A stretch of 64,000 bases of DNA from Ralstonia wenshanensis (GCF_021173085.1 NZ_CP076413.1:2751001-2815000), one strand, 5' to 3'; shown: positions 10,035-22,213, numbered from the stretch's first letter. Numbers and translations: made by a program. The notes: generated by a model from the sequence alone, not told the origin.

Positions 10035-11312
10035 ATGGCTACACGAGCACCTGCCGCAAGATCGGCCCCAAAGAGCGCGGCCGCCGCGCCAGCGCGAAAG
10101 ACCGCCAAGACAAAGGCGCCCACGCAGTACATCTTCGAGTGGGAAGGCAAAGATCGCAAAGGCAAGATCTTCAAGGGCGAGATGCGCGCCGAGAGCATCA
10201 CCGAGGTGAATGCCGTCCTGCGCAAGCAAGGCCTGTCGATCACCAAGTCCAAGCGCCGCCGTGCGGCCCGCGGCAAGAAGATCACGCCGAAGGACATCGC
10301 CTACTTCACGCGCCAGCTCTCAACCATGTTGAAGGCCGGCGTCCCGCTGCTGCAGTCGGTCGACATCATCGCGAAGGGCCACGCCAATCCGAATTTCACG
10401 CAACTGCTGACGGAAATCCGTTTCGATATCGAGTCGGGCAGCAGCATGGCGCAGGCCTTCCGACGCCATCCGCAGTACTTCGACACGCTGTACTGCAACC
10501 TGATCGACGCGGGCGAACAAGGCGGTATTCTGGATGCGCTGCTCGAGCGGCTTTCGCTGTACATGGAGAAGTCGATTGCGCTGAAGGCGCAGATCAAGTC
10601 GGCGATGATCTATCCGATCTCGGTGCTGACGGTGGCCTTCCTGGTGACCGTGGTGCTGATGATCTTTGTGGTGCCCTCGTTCAAGGGCGTGTTCTCCAGT
10701 TTCGGCGCTGATTTGCCGGCGCCGACGCTGTTCGTCATTGCGATATCAGATTTCTTCGTCAAGTGGTGGATACCCATCGTGCTGGGCCCCATCGCCGGCA
10801 TCGCTCTGTTTTCACGTGCATTCAAGCGATCTGAAAACGTCCAGCGTTCGACGCATCGCGTTATCCTAAATATCCCCATCTTTGGCGACATCATTCGGAA
10901 AGCGACCATCGCACGCTGGACTCGCACGCTGGCGACAATGTTCGCAGCCGGCACACCGTTGGTGGAATCGATGGAGTCGGTCGCCGGTGCCGCCGGCAAC
11001 TGGATCTACCATGATGCAACCCTGGAGGTTCAGCAGGCGGTACGTATCGGCACCAGTCTTACCAACGCCATGCAGGCTACGCATGTGTTCGACAACATGG
11101 TCCTGCAGATGACGCAAATCGGTGAAGAGTCTGGTGCGCTGGACAACATGCTGCTCAAGGTGGCTGAGTTCTACGAGCGTGAAGTGGACGATGCGGTCGC
11201 CAACATCTCGACCTTGATCGAACCAATCATCATCGTCTTCCTAGGCGTGATGATCGGCGGCATGGTGGTGGCGATGTATCTGCCTATTTTCAAGCTTGGT
11301 ACGGTGGTCTGA
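10035..11312 (+). CDS. pilC: Type IV pilus inner membrane platform protein PilC
   Basis: PilC is the polytopic inner membrane protein around which PilB assembles pilin subunits. It is 425 aa with two T2SSF domains (about residues 90-215 and 295-415), each followed by hydrophobic segments (AMIYPISVLTVAFLVTVVLM and LIEPIIIVFLGVMIGGMVVA). The first 40 residues are Ala/Lys/Pro-rich and probably disordered. Motifs DAGEQGGILDALLERL and IGEESGALDNMLLKVAE mark the two repeats. pilD starts 4 bases after its stop. Confidence 0.95.
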   Translation: MATRAPAARSAPKSAAAAPARKTAKTKAPTQYIFEWEGKDRKGKIFKGEMRAESITEVNAVLRKQGLSITKSKRRRAARGKKITPKDIAYFTRQLSTMLKAGVPLLQSVDIIAKGHANPNFTQLLTEIRFDIESGSSMAQAFRRHPQYFDTLYCNLIDAGEQGGILDALLERLSLYMEKSIALKAQIKSAMIYPISVLTVAFLVTVVLMIFVVPSFKGVFSSFGADLPAPTLFVIAISDFFVKWWIPIVLGPIAGIALFSRAFKRSENVQRSTHRVILNIPIFGDIIRKATIARWTRTLATMFAAGTPLVESMESVAGAAGNWIYHDATLEVQQAVRIGTSLTNAMQATHVFDNMVLQMTQIGEESGALDNMLLKVAEFYEREVDDAVANISTLIEPIIIVFLGVMIGGMVVAMYLPIFKLGTVV

Positions 11313-11316
11313 CGCA

Positions 11317-12198
11317 ATGCCCGAGACGTTCGCCATTTCCACGCTGGCGCAACTGCCGGCGTGGTTTGTCATTGCGGCCGGGGCGCTGGTTGGCTTGCTG
11401 GTCGGCAGCTTCCTCAACGTGGTGATCCACCGCCTGCCGCGCATGATCGAGCGAGAGGAAGCCAACTACATCGCCGAGCTGCGCGAAGAGCCGCTCCCTC
11501 ATCCCGACGCGTACAACCTGATCGTGCCGCGCTCGGCGTGTCCGTCGTGCGGTCATCAGATCAAGGCGATCGAGAATATTCCCGTGTTGAGTTGGCTGGC
11601 GCTACGCGGCCGCTGCAGTGCCTGCAAGACACCTATCTCGTGGCGCTATCCCGCTGTGGAACTGGTGACCGGCCTGCTGACGGCGGCCTGCCTGTGGCAC
11701 TTCGGCCCGACCTGGGTGGCGGTCGCGTCGGCGGTGCTGCTGTGGTTCCTGATCGCAGGCACGATGATCGACGCCGACACGCAACTGTTGCCCGACGCCA
11801 TCACCCAGCCGCTGCTCTGGCTTGGGCTGGGCGTGAATCTGTTTGGCATGTTCACGCACCTGCACGACGCCGTGATTGGTGCGATGGCCGGCTACCTGTT
11901 CCTGTGGTCGATCTACTGGGCCTACAAGCTTCTGCGCGGCCGTGAAGGCATGGGCTACGGCGACTTCAAGCTGATGGCTGCACTCGGCGCGTGGTTCGGC
12001 TGGCAGGCGCTGCCGCTGCTGGTGCTGCTGTCGTCGGTCGTGGGACTGGTGTTTGGGCTCGTGCGGATTGCGCGGGGTGCGACTAGCGAATCGCCGTTCT
12101 CGTTCGGACCATTCATTGCCGGGGCTGGCGTGATCGCCCTGCTGGCCGGCCCGCAATTGCTCATGATGGCGGGCTTCGGTCCCCTGCTTGCGCCATAG
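11317..12198 (+). CDS. pilD: Prepilin peptidase/N-methyltransferase PilD
   Basis: PilD cleaves the leader of type IV prepilins and type II pseudopilins and methylates the new N-terminus. The protein is 293 aa from the ATG 4 bases past pilC. The cytoplasmic zinc domain has CPSC and CSAC pairs; the catalytic aspartates lie in [12 protein letters not shown] and GYGDFKLMA, the two signature motifs of the family. Seven to eight hydrophobic segments are expected. It also carries the methyltransferase N-terminal domain, so it is the full-length bifunctional form. coaE starts 4 bases after its stop. Confidence 0.95.
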   Translation: MPETFAISTLAQLPAWFVIAAGALVGLLVGSFLNVVIHRLPRMIEREEANYIAELREEPLPHPDAYNLIVPRSACPSCGHQIKAIENIPVLSWLALRGRCSACKTPISWRYPAVELVTGLLTAACLWHFGPTWVAVASAVLLWFLIAGTMIDADTQLLPDAITQPLLWLGLGVNLFGMFTHLHDAVIGAMAGYLFLWSIYWAYKLLRGREGMGYGDFKLMAALGAWFGWQALPLLVLLSSVVGLVFGLVRIARGATSESPFSFGPFIAGAGVIALLAGPQLLMMAGFGPLLAP

Positions 12199-12202
12199 GG
12201 GC

Positions 12203-12826
12203 ATGGCCAGCATGCGTGTGATCGGCCTGACCGGCGGCATCGGCAGCGGCAAGAGCTACGTGGCAGACCGCCTGGCGGAGCGCGGTGCCGCCATTGTCGA
12301 CACCGATGCCATTGCCCACGAGATCACCGCGCCGGGCGGCGCCGCCATTCCCAAGCTGGTCGAGACCTTCGGCGCCGGCATCCTGCGCGCAGACGGTGCC
12401 ATGGACCGCGATGCCATGCGCGCCCTCGCCTTCTCGGACGCCACCGCCAAATCGCGACTGGAGCAGATCACGCACCCGCTCATCCGCGAGATTGCGCTGG
12501 CGCGCGGGGCCGCCGCCCAGGCATCGGCCGCGCATCCGTACCTTGTCTACGTCGTCCCCCTGTTGGTGGAATCCCTCGCCGGGCATCAAAGTTGGCGCAC
12601 GCTGGTCGACCGCATTCTGGTGGTCGACTGCCCGGTTGAGTCGCAGATTGCCCGCGTGATGGCCCGCAACGGGTTGCCGCGCGCGCAGGTGGAAGCGATC
12701 GTCGCGCGCCAGGCTTCGCGCGAGGCACGCCTTGCCGCCGCCGACGACGTGATCGACAACAGCGGCACGCTGGCCGACCTGCTGCCGCAGATCGATCGTC
12801 TGGACCTAACCTACCGGTCGAATTGA
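12203..12826 (+). CDS. coaE: Dephospho-CoA kinase
   Basis: CoaE phosphorylates the 3'-hydroxyl of dephospho-CoA in the last step of CoA synthesis. The product is 207 aa from ATG 12203 ([12 protein letters not shown]); an internal ATG at 12212 is a possible alternative. Walker A GGIGSGKS lies at residues 11-18 and the substrate-binding DTDAIAHE segment at about 33-40. A pilD-coaE-zapD-yacG order is common in proteobacteria. A leader-like AUAGGGGC precedes the start. Confidence 0.93.
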   Translation: MASMRVIGLTGGIGSGKSYVADRLAERGAAIVDTDAIAHEITAPGGAAIPKLVETFGAGILRADGAMDRDAMRALAFSDATAKSRLEQITHPLIREIALARGAAAQASAAHPYLVYVVPLLVESLAGHQSWRTLVDRILVVDCPVESQIARVMARNGLPRAQVEAIVARQASREARLAAADDVIDNSGTLADLLPQIDRLDLTYRSN

Positions 12827-12860
12827 AACGATCTGAAAGCGGTCGTCACAGCCCTTTGCA

Positions 12861-12889
12861 TTGTGATGAACGAGGGTCTCGCATAGAAT
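12861..12889 (+). promoter_or_regulatory. Candidate zapD-yacG promoter
   Basis: TTGTGA (12861-12866), 17-base spacer, TAGAAT (12884-12889). It sits in the 135-base gap between coaE and zapD and gives a leader of about 65 bases. Confidence 0.6.
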
Positions 12890-12961
12890 GCGGGCAGATC
12901 GAGGCCAAATGGGCTTCGGGGCCGCATATGCCAGCGGGCCAGCACACCGGGCACCCAAGTT

Positions 12962-13720
12962 TTGATCCTGTACGAATATCCCTTCAACGAACGCATTCGG
13001 ACGCTGCTGCGCCTCGAAGACCTGTTCGAGCGGCTGGATTTCTTTCTCGTGCAGGAACATCCGCTGCAGCACCATGTAGCGCTGACCACCCTGTTCGAGG
13101 TGGTGGACGTAGCCGGGCGAGCCGACCTCAAATCCGATCTGCTGAAAGAACTTGATCGCCAACGCCAGACGCTCACCGCGCTGCGCGCCAACCCGCAGAT
13201 CGATCAGGACGCGCTCGACGCCGTCATCAGCGAGTTGGAAACCGCCTCGAGCAATCTCACTGCCACGCATGGCAAGGCCGGCCAACTCATCGCCGACAAC
13301 GAGTGGCTGACGAGCATCCGCAGCCGCGCCATCATCCCCGGCGGTACGTGCGAGTTTGATCTGCCGGCGTATTTTGCTTGGCAGCATCACCCCGCCGAGC
13401 GCCGCCGCGCCGACATCATCAAATGGGCCCAACCGCTGGTGCCGCTGCGCGACGCCACGATGATCGTGCTGCGCCTGCTGCGCGAATCAGGCCAGAGTGG
13501 CAAGGTGATTGCTAACGCTGGGAGCTATCAGCAGATGCTGTCGGGCCGCGTGTACCAGCTGATGCAGGTGCGCCTGGATGAGTCGGCGCTGGGGTTCATT
13601 CCCGAGATCAGCGCCAACAAGTACATGCTCTGGGTGCGCTTCACCCAGCAGGATGGCGACCTGCGACCCAAGCCGGTCGATGCGGATATCCCGTTCCAGC
13701 TGAAGCTCTGTAATTTCTGA
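12962..13720 (+). CDS. zapD: Cell division protein ZapD
   Basis: ZapD (YacF) cross-links FtsZ filaments and stabilises the Z ring. The 252-aa protein starts [20 protein letters not shown], the conserved ZapD N-terminus, here with a TTG codon; the nearest upstream ATG (12928) is out of frame. The helical bundle and C-terminal beta-domain regions are present ([33 protein letters not shown]). It is 8 bases upstream of yacG. Its partner FtsZ is encoded about 10 kb away in this window. Confidence 0.93.
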   Translation: MILYEYPFNERIRTLLRLEDLFERLDFFLVQEHPLQHHVALTTLFEVVDVAGRADLKSDLLKELDRQRQTLTALRANPQIDQDALDAVISELETASSNLTATHGKAGQLIADNEWLTSIRSRAIIPGGTCEFDLPAYFAWQHHPAERRRADIIKWAQPLVPLRDATMIVLRLLRESGQSGKVIANAGSYQQMLSGRVYQLMQVRLDESALGFIPEISANKYMLWVRFTQQDGDLRPKPVDADIPFQLKLCNF

Positions 13721-13728
13721 GCCGCACC

Positions 13729-13932
13729 ATGAATGTGAAGACCGTCAAATGCCCTAGCTGCGGCAAGCCCGTGCCTTGGGTGCCTGAGAGCCGCTACCGT
13801 CCCTTCTGCTCCGAGCGCTGCAAGCAGATCGACCTGGGGGCCTGGGCCGCCGAGCAGTACACCATCCCCGTGGTCGAAGAAGACGACCTGCCCGACGCAC
13901 CTGGCGGGGATACGACCGGCAAGCTCAACTAG
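13729..13932 (+). CDS. yacG: DNA gyrase inhibitor YacG
   Basis: A 67-aa zinc protein. YacG binds GyrB and blocks DNA binding by gyrase in E. coli. The four zinc ligands are C8, C11, C27 and C31 (CPSC and CSERC), and the [17 protein letters not shown] block is the family signature. It follows zapD by 8 bases. Its stop codon overlaps the 3' end of the convergent mutT-like gene by 8 bases. Confidence 0.93.
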   Translation: MNVKTVKCPSCGKPVPWVPESRYRPFCSERCKQIDLGAWAAEQYTIPVVEEDDLPDAPGGDTTGKLN

Positions 13933-14374
13933 CCGTCGCTTCCTCGCGCATCCATTCGAAGACGGGCAACGTTGCCGGCAGCACCGGATCGACGCTGATC
14001 GGCAGCGTCTGCCAGGCGAAATCCTGGCCTTCCAGCGGGCGCAATGTCCCATCCCAAGCCGTTACCTTGCAGAAGTGCAGGCGAACGTACGCGTGCGGGT
14101 AGTCGTGCTCGATGGTGTGCCAGGGCACGCAAGCACGTAGCGTTACGTCCAGCTCTTCCTTCAGCTCACGCGTGAGCGCGGCTTCCACCGATTCGCCCGC
14201 TTCAAGCTTGCCGCCAGGAAATTCCCAGTAGCCCGCGTAAGGCTTGCCTTCTGGACGCTGGGCCAGCAAGAACTGGCCGTCCGGCTGCACCAGCACGCCA
14301 ACGGCCACTTCTGTGATCTTGCGGCCGTCGGGCGTGTGCGTGGGTGGCACTTGCGTCAGATTGTCAGTCGACAT
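13925..14374 (-). CDS. MutT-like Nudix hydrolase (8-oxo-dGTP diphosphatase family)
   Basis: A 149-aa protein starting [10 protein letters not shown]. Nudix box: G55, E61, R69, E70, E73, E74, with the usual Gly of EEXGU replaced by Asp76 (EELDV). The MutT-like [13 protein letters not shown] segment suggests hydrolysis of oxidised nucleotides such as 8-oxo-dGTP; this is inferred from family. The start at 14374 overlaps the 3' end of the DUF815 ATPase gene by 11 bases, so it is coupled to that gene. A longer frame open to 14530 is just the shadow of the ATPase gene. Confidence 0.85.
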   Translation of the reverse strand: MSTDNLTQVPPTHTPDGRKITEVAVGVLVQPDGQFLLAQRPEGKPYAGYWEFPGGKLEAGESVEAALTRELKEELDVTLRACVPWHTIEHDYPHAYVRLHFCKVTAWDGTLRPLEGQDFAWQTLPISVDPVLPATLPVFEWMREEATAS

Positions 14375-15248
14375 GCTGCCGCCCATGCTTGCCGCCCCAG
14401 TCGCGGGCAAATTGCCATGCCACGCGGCCCGAACGCGAGCCACGCTCGAGCGCCCAGACCAGCGCGTCGCCACGTGCAGCGGCGATGTCCTCGTCGCTGC
14501 AGCCGAAATGCCGGAGCCAGTGGCCGACAATGGTCAGGTATTCGTCCTGCTTGGGCGGGTAGAACGACAGCCACAGTCCGAAGCGCTCCGACAGCGAAAT
14601 CTTCTCTTCCACCACTTCGCCCGGATGGATTTCGCCGTCAGACGTGTGCTGATAGGTCTCGTTGTCCTTCATGTATTCCGGCAGCAGATGGCGCCGGTTG
14701 GACGTCGCGTAGATCAGCACGTTGTCTGATTGCGTTGCCACCGAGCCGTCCAGCGCAGACTTCAGCGCCTTGTAGCCCGATTCGCCTTCTTCAAACGAAA
14801 GGTCATCGCAGAAGATCGCGAAGCGCTCCGGGCGCGCCGAGAGCTGCTCGACGATATCGCCCAGATCGGCCAGATCATCCTTGTCGACTTCGACCAGGCG
14901 CAGGCCGTCCTTCACGAATTCGTTCAGGCACGCCTTGATGAGCGACGACTTGCCGGTACCACGTGCGCCCGTGAGCAGCACGTTATTGGCCGGCAGCTTG
15001 CTGACGAACTGGCGCGTGTTGGCGACGATGGCATCTTTCTGGCGTTCGATGTTGTGCAGATCGCTCAGGTGGATCGGCGGCAGTTGGCGGATCGGCGCGA
15101 GATAGCCGATATTGCCGAACAGGCTCTGACGTTTTCGCCAGCGGAAGGCAACGGCCTCGTTCCAATCCGCCTCGGTCAGTTCGGGCGGCAGCCATTGCTC
15201 AAGCCGCCCAAGAAAGCGGTCGAGCCGTGCGGAAAGGTCGGACGACAT
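14364..15248 (-). CDS. DUF815 AAA+ family ATPase
   Basis: A 294-aa cytoplasmic P-loop ATPase of the DUF815 family. Walker A is GARGTGKS at residues 94-101; Walker B is FAIFCDDLSFEE around 143-154; a sensor-like YATSNRRHLLPE follows. An N-terminal region of about 60 residues precedes the ATPase domain. The family is widespread in proteobacteria but no substrate is established. It lies 16 bases after argJ and overlaps the Nudix gene by 11 bases, so argJ, this gene and the Nudix gene form one leftward unit. Confidence 0.85.
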   Translation of the reverse strand: MSSDLSARLDRFLGRLEQWLPPELTEADWNEAVAFRWRKRQSLFGNIGYLAPIRQLPPIHLSDLHNIERQKDAIVANTRQFVSKLPANNVLLTGARGTGKSSLIKACLNEFVKDGLRLVEVDKDDLADLGDIVEQLSARPERFAIFCDDLSFEEGESGYKALKSALDGSVATQSDNVLIYATSNRRHLLPEYMKDNETYQHTSDGEIHPGEVVEEKISLSERFGLWLSFYPPKQDEYLTIVGHWLRHFGCSDEDIAAARGDALVWALERGSRSGRVAWQFARDWGGKHGRQHVD

Positions 15249-15264
15249 GGAGGCAGACTCCGGA

Positions 15265-16494
15265 TTACGAACGGTAGTCCGCGTTGATCGACACGTAGTC
15301 GTGCGAGAAGTCGCACGTCCACACGGTGGCGGTGGCGTCGCCGCGGCCGAGCGCGATGCGCACGGTGATCTCCGCCTGCTTCATCACACGCTGGCCGTCT
15401 TCTTCGCGGTACTCGGGGTTGCGGCCACCGTCACGCGCGACCCACACGTCGTCGAGCCACAGGTTGACGCCGTTTACATCAAGGTCCGTCACGCCAGCGT
15501 AGCCGACGGCCGCCAGGATGCGGCCGAGGTTGGGGTCCGAAGCGTAGAACGCGGTCTTGACCAGCGGCGAGTGCGCGACCGCATAGGCGATTAGGCGACA
15601 CTCCTCAACATTGCGGCCGCCCTCGACCTGGATGGCCATGAACTTCGTCGCCCCCTCGCCGTCGCGCACGATCTTCTGCGCAAGCTCTTGCGCGAGGCCC
15701 GTCAGCGCATCGCGCAGCGCCGCGTAATCAGGGTGCGATTCGGAATCGATGCGCGGCGTGCCGGCGCGGCCCGTCGCGATGACGACGAACGAGTCGTTGG
15801 TCGACGTATCGCCGTCCACCGTCACGCTGTTGAACGAATGATCGGCGGCGTGGCGCACCAGACCTTGCAGCACAGCTTCGTCCACATTGGCATCGGTGGC
15901 GATGAAGCCCAGCATCGTCGCCATGTTCGGACGGATCATGCCCGCGCCCTTGCTGATGCCCGACATGCGCACCGTCTTGCCCGACAGCGTGCACGTGGCG
16001 GATGCCGCCTTGGGTACGGTGTCGGTGGTCATGATGGCCTCTGCGGCGGCCAGCCAGTTGTCCGGCTTGGCGTTCGCCTCAGCCGCAGGCAGTCCGGCGA
16101 TGATGCGGTCGACCGGCAGCGGCTCCAGAATTACGCCCGTGGAAAACGGCAGCACCTGCTCCGCCGACACGCCCAGCAGCTTGGCCACGGCATCGCAGGT
16201 CTGGCGTGCATGCGCGAGGCCCGGCGCGCCCGTGCCGGCATTCGCGTTGCCCGTGTTCACAACGATCGCCCGCGCCCCCTTGCCGCTCGCCAGATGCTCG
16301 CGGCACACCTGCACGGGCGCCGCGCAGAAACGGTTCTGCGTGAACACACCAGCCACCGCCGAGCCCTCGGCGATACGAACGAGCAGCACATCCTTGCGAT
16401 TGGCCTTGCGTACACCGGCCTCGGCCCAGCCGAGTTCCACGCCGTCGATCGGCAACAGTGAGTCAGCGGCGGGCGCGACGAGATTCACAGCCAT
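15265..16494 (-). CDS. argJ: Bifunctional ornithine acetyltransferase/N-acetylglutamate synthase
   Basis: ArgJ moves the acetyl group from N-acetylornithine to glutamate, recycling it in arginine synthesis; some forms also use acetyl-CoA. The product is 409 aa from [10 protein letters not shown]. The autocleavage motif [14 protein letters not shown] is at residues 182-195; cleavage between A192 and T193 makes Thr the N-terminal nucleophile of the beta chain. The oxyanion-hole motif STGVI is at 118-122. An ATG three codons upstream is a poorer start. argE, which does the same deacetylation by hydrolysis, is also in this window at 59215. Confidence 0.95.
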   Translation of the reverse strand: MAVNLVAPAADSLLPIDGVELGWAEAGVRKANRKDVLLVRIAEGSAVAGVFTQNRFCAAPVQVCREHLASGKGARAIVVNTGNANAGTGAPGLAHARQTCDAVAKLLGVSAEQVLPFSTGVILEPLPVDRIIAGLPAAEANAKPDNWLAAAEAIMTTDTVPKAASATCTLSGKTVRMSGISKGAGMIRPNMATMLGFIATDANVDEAVLQGLVRHAADHSFNSVTVDGDTSTNDSFVVIATGRAGTPRIDSESHPDYAALRDALTGLAQELAQKIVRDGEGATKFMAIQVEGGRNVEECRLIAYAVAHSPLVKTAFYASDPNLGRILAAVGYAGVTDLDVNGVNLWLDDVWVARDGGRNPEYREEDGQRVMKQAEITVRIALGRGDATATVWTCDFSHDYVSINADYRS

Positions 16495-16515
16495 GGAGCA
16501 CACCTTTCAAATGAG

Positions 16516-16536
16516 GATGCCCGCAGTGCGGGCATC
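16516..16536 (-). terminator. Hairpin between secA and argJ
   Basis: Perfect 9-bp stem GATGCCCGC/GCGGGCATC with a 3-base loop. In the secA-to-argJ direction it is followed only by CTCATTTGAAA, a poor U tract, so it may be a weak terminator or an RNA processing or stability element. Confidence 0.5.
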
Positions 16537-16567
16537 GTGAATCAACAGAAAACGGAGCGAAGCAGCG

Positions 16568-19372
<2,805 letters not shown>

Positions 19373-19464
19373 CGATGGCTAGGGCTGGTGAGCCACCCGG
19401 AAAGCGCGTCGAGGAGACCGCGAAACATAGGCAGCACAACGGCCCGGAAAGGGTTGGCGCAAAG

Positions 19465-19494
19465 GCGGGAGTTTAGCATGTGCAAAACTCCCGC
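19465..19494 (-). repeat. Perfect inverted repeat in the secA upstream region
   Basis: Arms GCGGGAGTTT and AAACTCCCGC enclose a 10-base spacer, 93-122 bases before the secA ATG and 129 bases past the M23 stop. In the leftward direction the second arm is followed by only CTTTG, so it is a weak terminator candidate for the M23 gene; a regulatory stem in the secA leader is equally possible. Confidence 0.6.
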
Positions 19495-19622
19495 TTGATT
19501 GCGGCGGACGCGCCGGATGTGGCAGGAACGCCGCACTTTGACGCCGCACCGAACGCCGTTCGGGCGGCTACACACTCACGCTGAACTGGGGACGGGCGCC
19601 CCCGATTGCAACCCGGGCCAGA

Positions 19623-20585
19623 TCAATGGCCGGCCGCCGCCATGCTCTTTCCGATATCGGCCGCCGCAACTTTCGGCGCGGGCGCATTGGCCGCTATCTT
19701 GGGTTGCCCCGCGTTCTCCAGGAAAGCCACCGGATTCTGCGGGACGTCATTGACATGCACCTCGAAGTGCAGATGCGGGCCAGTGGCGCGGCCTGTGCGG
19801 CCGATCAGCGCGATGCGCTCGCCCGCCTTCACGATGTCACCGACCTTCACGAAGACCTTGGACGCGTGCGCATAGCGCGTTTTCAGGCCGTTACCGTGGT
19901 CGATGTCGATCATGTTGCCGTATTCGTGGTGGAATTCGCTGGCCACCACCACGCCGCCAGCTGCCGCCACGATGGGCGTGCCGACGGGGCCGACAAAATC
20001 GACACCATCATGCTGCGTGCGCCGGCCCGTGAACGGATCGATCCGCGTGCCAAACCCGGAGGAATCGTAGCCCGTGGCCACCGGGCGCACGGTGGGCATC
20101 ATCTTGGCGTGGATCTGCCGGTCCATCAGGGTGCTCTCCAGCACGCTGAGGTAATCGGTGCGCTGGTCGGCCGAGCGCGTCAGGCGGTTCAGCTCGGACT
20201 GAATTTCCGGCATCGACATCGGCCGAGAGAATGCACCCTCCGGCCCGCCGCGGCTCGGCTGCGATTTGAAATCGAACTCGCGCGGCGGCACACCTGCCAG
20301 CCCTGACACACGGGCGCCCAGGGCGTCCAGGCGCGCGATCTGCGCCTGCATTTCGCCAATGCGCGCAGCCATCAGGTTGAGATTTTCGCGGGTGACACGC
20401 TGGTCAGCGCCGGCAACCGCGGAAGCGGTTGCGCCAGGCAGCAGGCCTTGCTTGGCCGCCAGCCACGTCCCACCGACGGACAGAGCCGCCACGGTCAGCA
20501 GTGCCGCACCAATAGCCACGAAGACGCCGCGTCGCGACAGGTGCGTCGCGCCGGCCTTGCGTGGGTGAATCAGGATGATCTGCAT
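19623..20585 (-). CDS. M23 family metallopeptidase (envelope, LytM-type)
   Basis: A 320-aa protein starting MQIILIHPRKAG. One transmembrane segment (about residues 24-45, VFVAIGAALLTVAALSVGG) anchors it, with a periplasmic region likely to form a coiled coil (about 65-95, RENLNLMAARIGEMQAQIAR). The C-terminal M23 domain has QHDGVDF and HLHFEV zinc motifs plus the H of YAHAS, so the catalytic set looks complete, unlike degenerate EnvC/NlpD-type activators. It probably cleaves peptidoglycan crosslinks. It lies upstream of secA and divergent from the DUF721 gene. Confidence 0.88.
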   Translation of the reverse strand: MQIILIHPRKAGATHLSRRGVFVAIGAALLTVAALSVGGTWLAAKQGLLPGATASAVAGADQRVTRENLNLMAARIGEMQAQIARLDALGARVSGLAGVPPREFDFKSQPSRGGPEGAFSRPMSMPEIQSELNRLTRSADQRTDYLSVLESTLMDRQIHAKMMPTVRPVATGYDSSGFGTRIDPFTGRRTQHDGVDFVGPVGTPIVAAAGGVVVASEFHHEYGNMIDIDHGNGLKTRYAHASKVFVKVGDIVKAGERIALIGRTGRATGPHLHFEVHVNDVPQNPVAFLENAGQPKIAANAPAPKVAAADIGKSMAAAGH

Positions 20586-20642
20586 CGCTCGTTTTCCGGA
20601 CAAAAAAGCTGCCCACCGGCACGAAAGCGCGATGAAGCGCCC

Positions 20643-20648
20643 TACAAT
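20643..20648 (+). promoter_or_regulatory. Candidate -10 box just before the DUF721 start
   Basis: TACAAT ends 6 bases before the ATG at 20655. If used, transcription would begin at or next to the start codon and give a leaderless mRNA. No clear -35 is visible. Confidence 0.35.
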
Positions 20649-20654
20649 GCCGGC

Positions 20655-21176
20655 ATGCGAATCTTTGTTCATCCCGCTCTCAAGACGCCTGTGGCAAAAC
20701 CCGTCCAGGACTGGCTTTCGGGTGCCGGTTCGGTCGGCCCGCTGATGCAGGCGGCCAGGCAATTGGCGTCGTTGGAAGCGGAGGTGTTGTCGCTGTTGCC
20801 GCCCGGCTTGGGCGGCGGTGTGGCCATCGGCGGCATCAAGAACGATGCGCGGGATAGCCGGGAAGCGACTCTGGTGTTGCTCGCCGCACATAGTGCGGCT
20901 GCGGCGCGCTTACGGCAGGTGGTACCCACCTTGCTGGAGCGTCTGCAGCGCCGGGGATCGCAGATTACCGCAATTCGTGTACGGGTACAACCGCAGGGCG
21001 GCAGCGACAGTTTATGGCCACAAGAGACCGAAAAGCCGCCTAAACGCGCCAAGATGACGGCAGTTGGTGTCAACAGTCTGGCGGCGCTCGCCAACGAACT
21101 GCCCGATTCACCGCTGCGCCAAGCGTTGGCGGAAATGATTGCCCGGCACGTTCCACCTGCCGCCGGCCCCAAATAA
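20655..21176 (+). CDS. DUF721 family protein
   Basis: A 173-aa protein of the DciA/DUF721-like group, recognised by overall layout and by its position between secA and lpxC; similarity to DciA, the replicative helicase loader, is only suggestive. It starts MRIFVHPALKTPVAKPVQDW. Two basic, amphipathic halves flank an Arg-rich centre (ARLRQVVPTLLERLQRRG), and the tail is Ala/Pro-rich. The start is divergent from the M23 gene, 69 bases away, and is preceded by a possible -10 but no Shine-Dalgarno sequence. It ends in a strong terminator shared with lpxC. Confidence 0.7.
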   Translation: MRIFVHPALKTPVAKPVQDWLSGAGSVGPLMQAARQLASLEAEVLSLLPPGLGGGVAIGGIKNDARDSREATLVLLAAHSAAAARLRQVVPTLLERLQRRGSQITAIRVRVQPQGGSDSLWPQETEKPPKRAKMTAVGVNSLAALANELPDSPLRQALAEMIARHVPPAAGPK

Positions 21177-21203
21177 AAAGCGCCCCGCGGGGCGCTTTTT
21201 TTC
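21175..21203. terminator. Bidirectional terminator between DUF721 gene and lpxC
   Basis: AAAAAGCGCCCC/GGGGCGCTTTTT-type perfect inverted repeat with A and T tracts on both sides, at the convergent ends of the two genes (it overlaps the DUF721 stop region). Confidence 0.9.
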
Positions 21204-21226
21204 ATGCAGACAATCGCGTCAGCCGA

Positions 21227-22144
21227 TCAAGAAAACGCAGGTTGCAACTGAGGCAGGAACGCGCGCGGCGCCTCTTCCGCCTTGTCGAATGTCACGATCT
21301 CATAGGCCGTTTCGTCCGCCAGCAGCGCGCGCAGCAGTGCGTTGTTCAGGCCGTGGCCCGACTTGTGCGCCGTGTACGCGGCAATCAGCGGATGGCCGAC
21401 CACATACAGATCGCCAATCGCGTCGAGAATCTTGTGACGGACGAACTCATCGCCGTAACGCAGTTCGTCGTTGTTCAGCATGCGGTGCTCGTCGAGCACG
21501 ATGGCGTTGTCGAGGCTGCCGCCGCGTGCCAAGCCGACCTCGCGCAGCATTTCAACTTCGTGCGCGAAACCGAATGTGCGAGCGCGGGCGATTTCGCGCG
21601 TGTAGCTGGTGTCGGCAAAGTCGATCTCGAACGTCTGGCCGGTTTTGTCGACGGCCGGATGGCGGAACTCGATGGTGAACGACAGCTTGAAGCCGAAGTA
21701 TGGGTCGAGGCGGGCAAGCTTGTCGCCCTCGCGGATTTCCACCGGCTTGATCACGCGGATGAACTGCTTCGCTGCGCCCTGCTCTTCAATGCCCGCCGAT
21801 TGCAGCAGAAACACGAACGAGGCCGCGCTGCCGTCCATGATGGGAATTTCTTCGGCGTCGACGTCGACATAGAGGTTGTCGATGCCGAGGCCGGCGCAAG
21901 CGGACATCAAATGTTCGACGGTCGACACGCGAGCGCCGTCCTTTTGCAGCACGGACGCCAGGCGGGTATCGCCGATGGCGCTGGCGGTGGCGGGAATCTC
22001 GACGGCCGGGTCGAGGTCAACGCGCGTGAAGACGATGCCGGTGCCTGCGGCTGCCGGGCGCAACGTCAACGTCACCTTACGGCCCGAGTGCAACCCGATA
22101 CCGACGGTCTTGACGAGGGACTTGATGGTGCGTTGTTTCAACAT
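21227..22144 (-). CDS. lpxC: UDP-3-O-acyl-N-acetylglucosamine deacetylase
   Basis: LpxC is the zinc deacetylase that commits the cell to lipid A synthesis. The 305-aa length equals E. coli LpxC. Zinc ligands are in EHLMSA (H78) and in [14 protein letters not shown]; the catalytic-site [12 protein letters not shown] follows. The start [21 protein letters not shown] is the family N-terminus; an ATG 4 codons upstream is less likely. It has its own leader with a 17-bp palindrome and a candidate promoter. The C-terminus lacks the exact E. coli FtsH degradation tail, but I cannot judge turnover from sequence. Confidence 0.97.
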   Translation of the reverse strand: MLKQRTIKSLVKTVGIGLHSGRKVTLTLRPAAAGTGIVFTRVDLDPAVEIPATASAIGDTRLASVLQKDGARVSTVEHLMSACAGLGIDNLYVDVDAEEIPIMDGSAASFVFLLQSAGIEEQGAAKQFIRVIKPVEIREGDKLARLDPYFGFKLSFTIEFRHPAVDKTGQTFEIDFADTSYTREIARARTFGFAHEVEMLREVGLARGGSLDNAIVLDEHRMLNNDELRYGDEFVRHKILDAIGDLYVVGHPLIAAYTAHKSGHGLNNALLRALLADETAYEIVTFDKAEEAPRAFLPQLQPAFS

Positions 22145-22184
22145 GGCCGCCCTCAACTCACGAAATCTCTACGATTGTTTTTAT

Positions 22185-22201
22185 CTATGCAGTCTGCATA
22201 G
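22185..22201. repeat. 17-bp palindrome in the lpxC leader
   Basis: CTATGCAG-T-CTGCATAG is perfectly symmetric. It lies 41 bases before the lpxC ATG and just after the predicted start of transcription (+6 to +22), so it could be an operator or a 5' RNA hairpin. Confidence 0.75.
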
Positions 22202-22213
22202 GTGATAACCCTA

